Assembly (NCBI GenBank): GCA_964429355.1
Contig: CAYSCH010000380.1
Location: forward strand, 1 to 9,056
Source of the DNA: JAAYAY01 sp964429355
Lineage (GTDB): Bacteria > Planctomycetota > Planctomycetia > Pirellulales > Thermoguttaceae
DNA: 9,056 nt
Direction: 5' to 3'
Shown one piece after another: positions 1-7,104 of the stretch. The notes beneath the pieces are model-generated. The model saw nothing but the letters and a program-made list of their open reading frames with translations. It was not told the origin of the DNA and made no database searches. The position numbers and the translations under genes are program-made. Every line of letters begins with the position of its first letter. Position 1 is the stretch's first letter.

Positions 1-66
1 GTAGCACAGATAGCCGAAGGCGCAGATCGTGGTGGCGATCACACAGCCATTCACGCACAGTTCCAT
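1..66 (-). CDS. N-terminus of a small hydrophobic, cysteine-rich protein, cut by the window edge
   Basis: The first 22 codons read MELCVNGCVIATTICAFGYL followed by CY and continue off the left edge with no stop. The visible part has four cysteines and a hydrophobic core (about residues 5-22), consistent with a membrane segment. The start is well supported: GAGGAG lies 6 bases upstream of the ATG, directly after the stop of the 27-residue peptide. The product cannot be named from this fragment. It follows the glycosyltransferase operon by about 230 bases and may or may not share its transcript. Confidence 0.55.
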   Translation of the reverse strand, partial: MELCVNGCVIATTICAFGYLCY

Positions 67-72
67 CGCAGT

Positions 73-78
73 CTCCTC
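73..78 (-). promoter_or_regulatory. Shine-Dalgarno site of the left-edge gene
   Basis: GAGGAG on the minus strand lies 6 bases before the ATG at 66 and shares two bases with the stop codon of the preceding 27-residue reading frame (TGAGGAG). This is the strongest evidence that the two tiny frames are translated as a pair. Confidence 0.6.
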
Positions 79-160
79 AGCATCGATTGCAGGCGAAAAC
101 GAAAGCGAACATTGCGGCAAACGCGGCCAAACCGACAAGCAGCATGAGCAACCACATCAT
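77..160 (-). CDS. 27-residue hydrophobic peptide (candidate small membrane protein)
   Basis: A very short reading frame, MMWLLMLLVGLAAFAAMFAF followed by VFACNRC, almost wholly hydrophobic and ending in CNRC. It would form a single transmembrane helix. Two adjacent ATG codons (160 and 157) could start it: GAGG lies 5 bases before the second and GGGAG about 9 bases before the first. The stop TGA is immediately followed by the ribosome site of the next reading frame (TGAGGAG), the spacing expected of a coupled pair. I know of no family assignment. The length is so small that chance cannot be excluded from one sequence; the hydrophobicity and the two matched ribosome sites are the support. Confidence 0.5.
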   Translation of the reverse strand: MMWLLMLLVGLAAFAAMFAFVFACNRC

Positions 161-185
161 GGCCTCGAACTCCCGGAATCGTCCT

Positions 186-195
186 GTAACGTTAC
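186..195. repeat. perfect 10-base palindrome, possible operator
   Basis: GTAACGTTAC reads the same on both strands. It is extended by CCT and AGG arms on either side, with one unpaired base on one arm. It lies between the end of the GT-C gene and the tiny membrane-peptide pair, about 26 bases upstream of the latter, where an operator for that pair would be expected. No regulator is known from this window. Confidence 0.35.
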
Positions 196-201
196 CAGGC
201 A

Positions 202-217
202 GGCACCCCCTGGTGCC
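202..217. repeat. GC-rich hairpin between the operon and the small peptides
   Basis: GGCACC and GGTGCC form a perfect 6-base-pair stem with a four-base loop, 79 bases downstream of the GT-C stop codon. No run of T follows it in either direction, so it is not a classical intrinsic terminator. It could still act as a 3' end stabiliser, a processing site or a pause site for the operon transcript. Confidence 0.4.
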
Positions 218-239
218 AAATGAATGGTATCGGATCGGA

Positions 240-257
240 GGTCAAATGGGGGTCAAA
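240..257. repeat. short direct repeat GGTCAAA, 11-base spacing
   Basis: GGTCAAA occurs at 240-246 and again at 251-257 on the plus strand, that is TTTGACC twice on the minus strand, one helical turn apart. TTGACC resembles a -35 hexamer, but no good -10 element lies at the right distance from either copy. The arrangement could be a binding site for a protein that contacts one face of the helix, located between the operon end and the small-peptide pair. Confidence 0.25.
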
Positions 258-295
258 CCTGAATCGCGATGCGTCAAGAAAGCATCAAGCGGAAC

Positions 296-2209
296 TCAGT
301 GGACCAACACCAATTGATAGTGTCTCTGACCGCCGTCGGCATCGTCGAACGAGTACTCCCACAGAACCGGGAAGGCTCGCCCTCCCTGGGCGGTCCGGCA
401 TGCGGCCACGAGTTGGGGGAGAGTCTGATCGAACTCCACTCCCTCCTCACGGGAATTCTCGCAGAGAAGGAGATGGGAGAATCCGGCTTCCCGCAGGACG
501 GTAACCAGGTCGTCGGGCCGGTCGACGGACAGGTGATAGCCCGTGTATCTCCGGTAGACGCTTTCGCGGGTCACCGGGCAATTGAAGTAGTAGGCTCGAT
601 GGTCCAGACTGAGGAGATGGCCGTGCTGGCCGAAGGACGCATTCGAGGCCGCCGCCGCTTTCCAGGTGGGTTCCACACTTGCCAGGTAGGCATCGCGCGA
701 CTGGAGCCCGGTGGCCACCGCCAATTGTTCCCGGCAACGTGCAGCAGCCACGGTCGTGTAGGCGGCCATGATCGCACATACCAGGGCCATTCCGATCCAG
801 CGAGGAGCGGCCGGGAAACGCCTCATCTCCGCCACGACCCAGACAACAGCAACCGCTCCGAGGGGAATCAGGGGCAACAGGAACCGCACATTCTGCCGGA
901 GCAGGTACCACACCACCCAGTACGAGGCGCCGATGACGAGCAGTGTGCCGAGCCCCGCAAGTCTTCGGACCAGGAGCAATCCGGGTAAGAGGGCCAGAAA
1001 CATGACACCCGGCTGATGGCTCCGGCCGCCCAGACGGTCCGGCTTCATGGTCACGTGCCAGGCGGCGGTCAGCGGGCCCCACAGAGTCCGCCCCAGCCGC
1101 GACTTGCTTTCGGGAAGCGTCTGGTGGGCATCGCTGCAGGTCGGGCTCTGAGGGACAAGGACTTCGTTCAGGAAGGGATAAACGGGATTACCGCGATGCC
1201 ACGCGGCGCGGACATACCACAGCCCGGCCGTGCTCACAGCAACCACCGTCACCACGGCGATGCTCTCCAGAACCAGCTTCCGCTTCGGCCGCTTGCGACA
1301 TGCCACCCAGATACATCCGACGGCCATGGCCAGAGCGAAGAGGAGGGCGAGATACTTGGTTGCCAACGCCCCGCCCGCCGCGATCCCCGCCACGATCAAC
1401 CAGCGGCGTCCCTCCTCGAGCATCACCGCGCGCCACCACGCGGCCAGTGCCACGGTCGTCGTCAGGGCGAGCCCGAGATCGTTCATCGGTGCCGTCATCT
1501 GGTTCGTCACTCCCGGCACGACCAGCGCGATACATCCGGCGATCCACGCCCAGCGGCGTCCCACGATGGGCGTGCCGAGGACCACGGTCGAGCCGGCCAG
1601 CAGCAGTCCGAGCAGCCAGTGAATGAGCCCTGCAGCCACCGGCCCGTCGAGAGCCATGCCCCAGAGGAACCACATTTCGACCAGCAGCGGAAAGGTCGAG
1701 TTTTCGCTGTAGGGGTAGTAGGCCAGGCGGCCATCGGCGAGAAACGCCTTGGGAAGTTCCAGGTGATAGCAGAGGGCATCGCCAGCCGTCGTCGGGGCGG
1801 CAGCTCCCACGAGCGCACCGAGAGCGGCGATGATGGCGCTGGCTCCGGCAAAGCAGAGAAGCCAGTTCGGAGGGGAAACGTCCGAGGGGTCCGAATCTCC
1901 CATGCCGCAATCCAGTTCGTCGCCGGCACCGGACGCGAGGCCGTGCTGTGCGGAGATCAACGTTCCGACCGTCCAGAAGGCTCCGACCACGGTACACACG
2001 CCGATCAGCGGTGGGTAGAGCAGTCCGACAAGCCCCATCACGGCCAGAGCCGTCCCCGCCCCGATCAGGCCCACGGTGATGCTGAATATGAAATGGGCAG
2101 GGCGATCCTGAACGCTCAACCGCAGACCGTCGAGCAGGAATGCTCCAAGCCCGTAGGCGGCCAGCGCGATGACGACGACGACGAGGATGGACTGGAGTTG
2201 AGCGAGCAT
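296..2209 (-). CDS. GT-C (GT39/ArnT-like) multi-pass membrane glycosyltransferase
   Basis: A 637-residue polytopic membrane protein of the GT-C class, which uses polyprenyl-phosphate sugars and acts on the periplasmic side of the inner membrane. Around ten or more hydrophobic helices span roughly residues 6-490. The loop at about 141-175 contains TTAGDALCYHLELPKAFLADG, in which D144 and the following YH resemble the catalytic acidic loop of GT39/PMT-type enzymes. Further family-like pieces are MNDLGLAL (242-249), HRGNPVYPFLNE (338-349) and RFLLPLIP (442-449). The last 145 residues or so are soluble, with several Trp, Tyr and His, and presumably face the periplasm. It is the last large gene of the operon. 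ATG 2209 is used here; an in-frame TTG at 2221 would add four residues and lies 6 bases after the previous stop, and neither start has a clear ribosome site. The sugar and acceptor are unknown. Confidence 0.82.
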   Translation of the reverse strand: MLAQLQSILVVVVIALAAYGLGAFLLDGLRLSVQDRPAHFIFSITVGLIGAGTALAVMGLVGLLYPPLIGVCTVVGAFWTVGTLISAQHGLASGAGDELDCGMGDSDPSDVSPPNWLLCFAGASAIIAALGALVGAAAPTTAGDALCYHLELPKAFLADGRLAYYPYSENSTFPLLVEMWFLWGMALDGPVAAGLIHWLLGLLLAGSTVVLGTPIVGRRWAWIAGCIALVVPGVTNQMTAPMNDLGLALTTTVALAAWWRAVMLEEGRRWLIVAGIAAGGALATKYLALLFALAMAVGCIWVACRKRPKRKLVLESIAVVTVVAVSTAGLWYVRAAWHRGNPVYPFLNEVLVPQSPTCSDAHQTLPESKSRLGRTLWGPLTAAWHVTMKPDRLGGRSHQPGVMFLALLPGLLLVRRLAGLGTLLVIGASYWVVWYLLRQNVRFLLPLIPLGAVAVVWVVAEMRRFPAAPRWIGMALVCAIMAAYTTVAAARCREQLAVATGLQSRDAYLASVEPTWKAAAASNASFGQHGHLLSLDHRAYYFNCPVTRESVYRRYTGYHLSVDRPDDLVTVLREAGFSHLLLCENSREEGVEFDQTLPQLVAACRTAQGGRAFPVLWEYSFDDADGGQRHYQLVLVH

Positions 2210-2227
2210 GGGAAGAAACAATGGCTT

Positions 2228-2443
2228 TCAGAACAGATCGAGCATGGAGGCGAAATAGGTGAGGGTGACGAGCATGGCCCAGGATACCAACAGCCAGGCT
2301 TTCCATCGCGCCATCGGCGGGGCTGCACGCTTGTTTTCGCAATCCTGGTCCAGGAACAGCGACGCGACCAGTCGCCGCACGTCGCGGCCGGTTCGCAACC
2401 GCCCTTGGGCAGCCAGTTCGGTTTCTCGAATGGGAGCGATCAT
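2228..2443 (-). CDS. unrecognised 71-residue single-pass membrane protein
   Basis: I do not recognise this protein. It has 71 residues: a polar, arginine-rich N-terminal part (MIAPIRETELAAQGRLRTGR and on to about residue 46) followed by one strong hydrophobic segment (about 47-69, WKAWLLVSWAMLVTLTYFAS and on) that ends at the C-terminus. This predicts a tail-anchored or single-pass inner-membrane protein with its basic side in the cytoplasm. Coding is supported by codon third positions rich in G and C like the neighbours, by AAAGG 9 bases before the ATG, and by the fit between genes (19 bases after the GT9 stop, 18 before the next ATG). Being wedged between a cytoplasmic GT9 and a membrane GT-C enzyme, it could be a small partner or membrane adaptor for one of them; that is inference from position only. 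No catalytic motif is visible. Confidence 0.7.
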   Translation of the reverse strand: MIAPIRETELAAQGRLRTGRDVRRLVASLFLDQDCENKRAAPPMARWKAWLLVSWAMLVTLTYFASMLDLF

Positions 2444-2462
2444 TCCATCAGACCTTTCACGT

Positions 2463-3710
2463 TCAGAAGTGCGGAGACAACTCGGGCAGCAAACTTGCGA
2501 GCGTCGCGACCACTTCGCCAGGCTGAATTCCCCGCATGCAAGGATGCCCGACCACCGGACAGGCTCTCCGGTGACAGGGCGAGCAGGCCACATGGCAATG
2601 GAGAGTGGAGACGCTCGCGCCACGAGGTTGCCATTGCTGGATCGAATTGGTGCCGCTGAACAGGGCAACCACGGGCGTCCCGACAGCGGCCGCCAGGTGG
2701 GCCGGTCCCGAGTCGGCGCCCACCAGCACATCGGCTCGCTCGAGCACGGCCGCCAGTTCGTCGACACTGAAACGGCCGGTCCAATCCGCCGCATGGGGCG
2801 AGGGTGAAAGTCCGAGGATGGCCTGGGCGGTCGACTTGTCGCCCGGCGTGCCGACCAGGGCCACGGCGGCCCGTCTTTCCACTGCGAGATACCTGACGAG
2901 CGTTCGCCAGTGCTCGGCGGGCCAGCGTTTTGCGGAGGTGCCGGCGCCAATGTGGAGGGCGATCCGGGTCTGGCCGCCCGTTGGATCGAACTGGTGCCAC
3001 GCAGATTCCGCAAGTTCGGCCGCGGCCGAACTTGGAGCAAACCTGGGCTCGAGGCTTTCGCCACAGCGAATCCCCAGGCATTCGAGGAGGGCAGCCCGGG
3101 AGTCGATTTCGGGTCGATTGACGACGAACGCGGGCTTGTCTGTCAACAGAAACCCGCCGCCACCACTGGCCCATCCCAGCCTGCGGCGTGCGCCGGAAAG
3201 CCAGAGCAGCACGTTGTGCGGGAACTCGCCGCGAACGTCGATGGCCAGATCGTAGCTTTGTTTCCGCATCCGCAGCCCCCACACCACCGTGGCCGCGATC
3301 CATGCCAGGCCGCCGCGTCCAAAACGGTTGTGGTGGCAAACATGGACCTGGTCCACTTCCGCGACCCGCTCGAAGATCGCCCGGTTCCACGGCGCCGCCA
3401 GGACGTGGATGCGTGCGAGGGGATAGCGTTGCTTCAGCGGTTCGAAAATCGCCGTGGTGATCACGGCGTCGCCCAGGTGGTCGAACTGCACAACAAGGAT
3501 CCGCTCCGGTTCGCTTTCAGGGGGCCGGCGCCAGGGGCGGTAAACAAGGACACGCGCGAGGAGAGCAATCGCAGCGCCCACAGCATCGATGCAGGCAAAC
3601 AGAACGCGCCATCGCATCCGCACGTACCGATAGCCACCCAGGGGTCGCCGGCAAAGCCGCTGCCCATGCCGCGGTTGTTTCACTCGGCGGTTTGGCTTGC
3701 CGGGATTCAC
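2463..3710 (-). CDS. GT9 family glycosyltransferase, ADP-heptose:LPS heptosyltransferase-like
   Basis: A 415-residue GT-B glycosyltransferase of family GT9 (WaaC/WaaF/RfaQ relatives), which adds heptose or a related sugar to the lipopolysaccharide core. RILVVQFDHLGDAVITT (70-86) is the N-terminal GT9 motif. DLAIDVRGEF (154-163) follows, ALHIGAGTSAKRWP (251-264) is the central donor-side loop, and VGADSGPAHLAAAVGTPVVALF (330-351) is the hallmark C-terminal motif. Cysteines at 372, 376, 379, 384 and 391 form the CxxxCxxC-type cluster seen near the end of many GT9 proteins. A hydrophobic stretch at about 34-56, before the catalytic domain, could anchor it to the membrane. The GTG at 3710 is preferred: it overlaps the GT4 stop (GTGA) and has GGAGGG 4 bases upstream. 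The ATG at 3617 is the alternative (384 residues) and would drop most of the basic N-terminus. True heptose specificity is not proven. Confidence 0.9.
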   Translation of the reverse strand: MNPGKPNRRVKQPRHGQRLCRRPLGGYRYVRMRWRVLFACIDAVGAAIALLARVLVYRPWRRPPESEPERILVVQFDHLGDAVITTAIFEPLKQRYPLARIHVLAAPWNRAIFERVAEVDQVHVCHHNRFGRGGLAWIAATVVWGLRMRKQSYDLAIDVRGEFPHNVLLWLSGARRRLGWASGGGGFLLTDKPAFVVNRPEIDSRAALLECLGIRCGESLEPRFAPSSAAAELAESAWHQFDPTGGQTRIALHIGAGTSAKRWPAEHWRTLVRYLAVERRAAVALVGTPGDKSTAQAILGLSPSPHAADWTGRFSVDELAAVLERADVLVGADSGPAHLAAAVGTPVVALFSGTNSIQQWQPRGASVSTLHCHVACSPCHRRACPVVGHPCMRGIQPGEVVATLASLLPELSPHF

Positions 3711-4849
3711 CAGACCCTCCGATATGCTTCCAGGGTGGCGGCGGCGGTGGCCTCCCAGGTGAAGTTTTCTCGGACGCGTTTGGCGATCCATTCGCTGCGC
3801 GGCCGCTGCAGCGCATCGAGAACAGCCCGGCGAATACCGGGCAGGTCGTCCGGAGTGACGTAATTGGCATCGCGTCCGAAGTACTCTTCGGCCGAACCGC
3901 CGCGCGGGAGCACCAGGGGCGTGCCGGTCATGGCTGCTTCAAGTGCCACGAGTCCGGGTGTTTCATACCAGCCGGTCAAAGCCAGGCAACCGCAGGCCGA
4001 ATAGGAAGATCGCAGGAGCGGATCGTCGTGGTCGAGCCGCGGCAAGAAGACAACCGACGTGTCGGCCATCCGGCAGCACGCCCGCCAGTAGCGATCGTGT
4101 CCGGGCACGGCGTCGCCGATAATCACGACGGGCACACCCGTCCCACGCATCGCCCGCAGCAATCCGAGCTGGTTCTTTCGAGGCTCGATCCGTCCCACGC
4201 AGAGCACGAACCGTCCGTCAGCGACTCTTGCCCGTATTTCGGCGGGGGCCTCACGGGACATCTGGCGATCCAGGAGCCGCAGAAACGGCGTGGGGGTCGC
4301 GTCGCCGAAACGGGGATCGGCCGCATTCGGGACGATATGGATCTTCTCGGGCGGGATCTGGAAATAGCGTCTCAACTGGGCGGCTTCGGCATTCGAGTTC
4401 GGCAGCAACATGTCGACCGAATGATAGAGTCTTCGCCGCCACGACGGAATTCTCGGACAGGCCGCCCGAACCGAAAGCCCCGCAACCCCCAGCAGACGCC
4501 GAACGAGGTTTCGCGGCTCGCGCCAGTAACTGCGCCAATCGAACCAGGCAATCGTCGAAAGCAGCACGGGCAGGTGCGCCCGGTTGGCCGCCTCGACCAG
4601 GGGCAGATGCTCGGGAAGACTGCCGAAAAGGTGGAGACACTTGGCCTCCGAGAGCGATTCTTCCCAGGGGCGCCAGAGGCGAGCCGACACGCCCATTTCT
4701 CGCAGCCCTCGCGCGGTCCCAAGCATCTGGATCTCGCCGCCGCCGGGCGCGTCGAGTGCGGTGAGCTTTCCCGCAAGAAAGGCGTCGCTCTGGGGCGCAG
4801 GCGTCAACGGAAAGAGTTCGAAGGTTTTGGGCAGATCGTGAGGCCACAT
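3707..4849 (-). CDS. GT4 family glycosyltransferase (GT-B fold)
   Basis: A 380-residue retaining GT-B glycosyltransferase. APGGGEIQM (34-42) is the glycine-rich acceptor-side loop found near the start of many GT4 enzymes. LLPNSNAEA (148-156) and IHIVPNAADPRF (170-181) are the linker strands typical of the family. FVLCVGRIEPRKNQ (214-227) opens the C-terminal nucleotide-binding domain, and E296 to E304 within YETPGLVALEAAMTGTPLV is the EX7E motif that contacts the donor phosphate and sugar. It should act on the cytoplasmic side, extending the lipid-linked glycan; which sugar it adds is not visible. It begins 16 bases after the deacetylase stop, and its Shine-Dalgarno-like GGGGAG (4860-4865) ends one base short of that stop codon, about 10 bases from the ATG. 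Its own stop overlaps the GT9 start as GTGA. Length and motif order are ordinary for the family. Confidence 0.92.
   Translation of the reverse strand: MWPHDLPKTFELFPLTPAPQSDAFLAGKLTALDAPGGGEIQMLGTARGLREMGVSARLWRPWEESLSEAKCLHLFGSLPEHLPLVEAANRAHLPVLLSTIAWFDWRSYWREPRNLVRRLLGVAGLSVRAACPRIPSWRRRLYHSVDMLLPNSNAEAAQLRRYFQIPPEKIHIVPNAADPRFGDATPTPFLRLLDRQMSREAPAEIRARVADGRFVLCVGRIEPRKNQLGLLRAMRGTGVPVVIIGDAVPGHDRYWRACCRMADTSVVFLPRLDHDDPLLRSSYSACGCLALTGWYETPGLVALEAAMTGTPLVLPRGGSAEEYFGRDANYVTPDDLPGIRRAVLDALQRPRSEWIAKRVRENFTWEATAAATLEAYRRVW
3715..3720 (-). promoter_or_regulatory. Shine-Dalgarno site deciding the GT9 start
   Basis: GGAGGG lies in the last codons of the GT4 gene, 4 bases before the GTG at 3710, which itself overlaps the GT4 stop as GTGA. 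No comparable site precedes the alternative ATG at 3617, so this element favours the GTG start and translational coupling. Confidence 0.6.
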
Positions 4850-4865
4850 GCTCGTTTCGCTCCCC

Positions 4866-6311
4866 TCAACGCCACAGAGATCTCAAGGTTCTTTTCGCCA
4901 GGTTCCGCCAGTTCGTCGGCGCAATCTCTTCGACCGGCGTCTCCCGTTCCCAGTCGATCCAGCGCCGCACGCGAGCCCGCAAATCATGAGGCCGATCCAC
5001 CCGGACCGGCTGAAAGGGCGAGGACTCGGGACGGGATTCGTAGGGGATGGCCTCGGGCGAGATCCGCAGGCGGGCTCCGTCCATCGGGAGCCTCGCAACC
5101 TCGCGGTCCCGGCAGTACTCCAGGCCGATCCGGAACCGCGCGGGGCTGTCCTGGAGTTCGACAACCAGCGAGTTTCCCTCTCGCAATACGGTCAGCCGCA
5201 CACGACTCCGCATTCGCCACCAGGCGGCCCACTCGGTCATGGTGACCCGCCAGATATCGCTCCGCCGGTCGATCTCGTCGAAAATACTCTCCACCACGCC
5301 GGGATAGCGGCCGAGCCGTCCGGTGGGATGGCCGTAGAGAAAGACCGGTTCACCCCCGGCATGTTTGGCCTCGATCACCGATCGGAAGTGCTCGATCGTG
5401 GCCGCAACCGCCAACTCGTCGTCTTGCCCCTGCGTATCGCGGACGGCTTCCAGAAAAATACCCAGGCAAACGGGGTGTATGGGAATCTGGAGCACGTTCG
5501 AGCCGGCCGGCAGGAACGGCAATTCGTCGTAACCGATCGCGAATTCGGAACTGTGGCCGATCTCCAACCGCTCCATGGCCGCAAGAAGTGTTGGGTTGAA
5601 CCGCCCGTGGGGCGCCGTGAAACCGATCGGCGCCAGTCTTGCCTGTTCGAGAACCTGGATCCCTCGCTGGATATTTCGCAGATTCTCCTCGAGTGTCTGG
5701 TAAGTGTGGTGCCAGTAACCATGGCTTCCGACATCCAGTCCCTGCAGTTGTGTGAGAGCGTCGGCACACGGTTCGAACGAAGCACCGCAGACGAAGTGGC
5801 TCACAGCATCCTGGCGATTTTCCAGCGCTTGCTGCAGACGATCGAAATCGCCGCTTTCGTATTGGTCGTGGTCGATGCGCAGATTGAAGGCGCACCGGTA
5901 GGGGAACGGGTAGGGGGCAATTTTCAGCCAAACCCCACCATTGCGTTCGATGATTCGCCGCAACCGCGACATGAGCCGGAGCCGAAGGCTTCGCTTGTCA
6001 ACCCGGCAGATTTCTTCCGATGGTCGCAAGCCGTCGAAACACCATTGGAACCGCGACGAACGATAATCGCTCCATTGTTCGAAAGGATCGGTGTCGAATC
6101 CCGTTCGCAGCCAATCCACGTCGAGCGGAATCTGTCCCGGCATGGGGCGCCGGCACGGACCGTTGCGCGAGTCGAAAAGCAAGAAACACCCACGCCCTCC
6201 CCGACGATCGCGGCTGACCGTGGGGACCCCTTCCTGCGCAAGCATCTGGCGCAGTCCCCAAGGGACATCGTCGAGCACCAGCGGCAGAAGGGGTGGTTTG
6301 GCAAACAACAT
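4866..6311 (-). CDS. polysaccharide deacetylase-fold protein with N- and C-terminal extensions
   Basis: A 481-residue protein with a carbohydrate esterase 4/NodB-type barrel in the middle (about 135-365). FNLRIDHDQYE (142-152) supplies the first acidic/metal motif. VGSHGYWHHTY (195-204 region, H197 and H201/H202) matches the HxxxH metal motif. FTAPHGRFNP (231-240) replaces the usual RxPxG-like loop, and FLYGHPTGR (324-332) fits the late leucine-histidine motif. Family members remove N-acetyl or O-acyl groups from sugars using a divalent metal. The first 130 residues and the last 110 are outside the barrel and not recognised; the C-terminal part looks like a beta-rich accessory domain. No signal peptide or anchor helix is visible, so a cytoplasmic lipid-linked or nucleotide-sugar substrate is inferred. 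The ATG at 6311, 13 bases after the previous stop, is chosen because the frame further upstream lies within the GT2 gene; no strong ribosome site precedes it. Confidence 0.85.
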   Translation of the reverse strand: MLFAKPPLLPLVLDDVPWGLRQMLAQEGVPTVSRDRRGGRGCFLLFDSRNGPCRRPMPGQIPLDVDWLRTGFDTDPFEQWSDYRSSRFQWCFDGLRPSEEICRVDKRSLRLRLMSRLRRIIERNGGVWLKIAPYPFPYRCAFNLRIDHDQYESGDFDRLQQALENRQDAVSHFVCGASFEPCADALTQLQGLDVGSHGYWHHTYQTLEENLRNIQRGIQVLEQARLAPIGFTAPHGRFNPTLLAAMERLEIGHSSEFAIGYDELPFLPAGSNVLQIPIHPVCLGIFLEAVRDTQGQDDELAVAATIEHFRSVIEAKHAGGEPVFLYGHPTGRLGRYPGVVESIFDEIDRRSDIWRVTMTEWAAWWRMRSRVRLTVLREGNSLVVELQDSPARFRIGLEYCRDREVARLPMDGARLRISPEAIPYESRPESSPFQPVRVDRPHDLRARVRRWIDWERETPVEEIAPTNWRNLAKRTLRSLWR

Positions 6312-6324
6312 GGAACGTCTGGGG

Positions 6325-7104
6325 TCAGGAATTCTGGAGAGCGGACGAGAGATTGCGGGACGCCCAGAGCCGGCGATGGCGACGGGCCAGCGTCCACTCG
6401 CTGTAGCCGCTGAGCAAGGCGAATTGCCATCCGGCCGGACCATCGAGCAATCCCAGTTTGTAGATCAGGCGGCGGAATACTTCGCGGGGAGGGGCGATAG
6501 CCACGTCGAGGATTCCTGGTGCCTGCCCTGCCCGAACGCGAGAGGCGGCCTCGAGGGCCGTGTAGCGGTCGATTTTTTCGAGAAACGTCGTGTAGTTCGA
6601 GAGTGTGCGATGCTTCAACCAACCGCTCAATTCGCTCACGGGGCCGTTCACGTCGAGCACTTCGTGGACGTCGCCGATCCAACGGGCAGCGTCTTTGCGG
6701 AACAGTCGGATCGGCCGATCGTCCTGGGTGCCGCCGCGCCGAACGGGCCGGCCGAGGATCTCGCTGCGGATGGGAATGCGATAGGCTGCAAAACGATCGC
6801 GGCGCACAGCCCGGCGAATCTCGTCGACAAGCCGAGTCGTCGGACGTTCGTCGGCGTCGAGGGAGAGAATCCACTTGCCTTGCGAACGGTCGATCGCGCG
6901 GTTCCGCTGGCGGGCAAAGGTATCGAAGGGGTGAACGGCAACGCAACAGCCGCAGGAGCCAGCCACATCGGCGGTGCCGTCGCTCGAGCCGCCGTCTACA
7001 ACCACGACCTGATCGGCCCAGCCGAGTTGGGGCAGTAACTGGCGCAGATTGGCCGACTCGTTTCTGGTGATCAGGGCGACGGTGATCGTGGCGAGCTGGC
7101 TCAT
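6325..7104 (-). CDS. GT2 family glycosyltransferase, WaaE/KdtX-like
   Basis: A 259-residue GT2 glycosyltransferase resembling the WaaE/KdtX group, which adds a hexose to the inner lipopolysaccharide core. Visible motifs: ITVALITRNESANL (7-20), VVVDGGSSDGT (34-44) for nucleotide binding, FARQRNRAI (63-71), LSLDADERP (80-88) with the DAD metal motif, RLFRKD (133-138), VHE (146-148), and a region at about 164-185 (KHRTLSNYTTFLEKIDRYT) typical of this subgroup. The C-terminal part is amphipathic and may sit against the inner membrane. The start is the ATG at 7104, which overlaps the previous stop as ATGA and has GGAGGG 6 bases upstream; an in-frame start at 7152 lies inside the upstream gene and has no such support. 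Family assignment is firm. A role in core synthesis is inferred from the subgroup and from the GT9 neighbour. Confidence 0.9.
   Translation of the reverse strand: MSQLATITVALITRNESANLRQLLPQLGWADQVVVVDGGSSDGTADVAGSCGCCVAVHPFDTFARQRNRAIDRSQGKWILSLDADERPTTRLVDEIRRAVRRDRFAAYRIPIRSEILGRPVRRGGTQDDRPIRLFRKDAARWIGDVHEVLDVNGPVSELSGWLKHRTLSNYTTFLEKIDRYTALEAASRVRAGQAPGILDVAIAPPREVFRRLIYKLGLLDGPAGWQFALLSGYSEWTLARRHRRLWASRNLSSALQNS

Noticed and set aside
202..217. Intrinsic terminator of the operon
   Set aside because: The stem is good but no T-run follows on either strand, so it is listed as a hairpin only.
2170..2184. Tandem GAC/ACG triplets as a microsatellite
   Set aside because: It is inside the GT-C gene and encodes a valine run in the first transmembrane helix. 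It is explained by coding and codon use.
1016..2659. Long open frame on the plus strand (547 codons)
   Set aside because: It lies antisense to the GT-C gene and its small neighbour. Its translation is rich in Arg, Gly, Pro and His without hydrophobic core or motif, as expected for a shadow frame in GC-rich DNA.
3692..5245. Long open frame on the plus strand (517 codons)
   Set aside because: Antisense to the GT4 gene and part of the deacetylase, with low-complexity composition and no recognisable motif.
4848..6413. Long open frame on the plus strand (521 codons)
   Set aside because: It mirrors the deacetylase almost end to end. The minus strand has clear catalytic motifs, while this translation has none.
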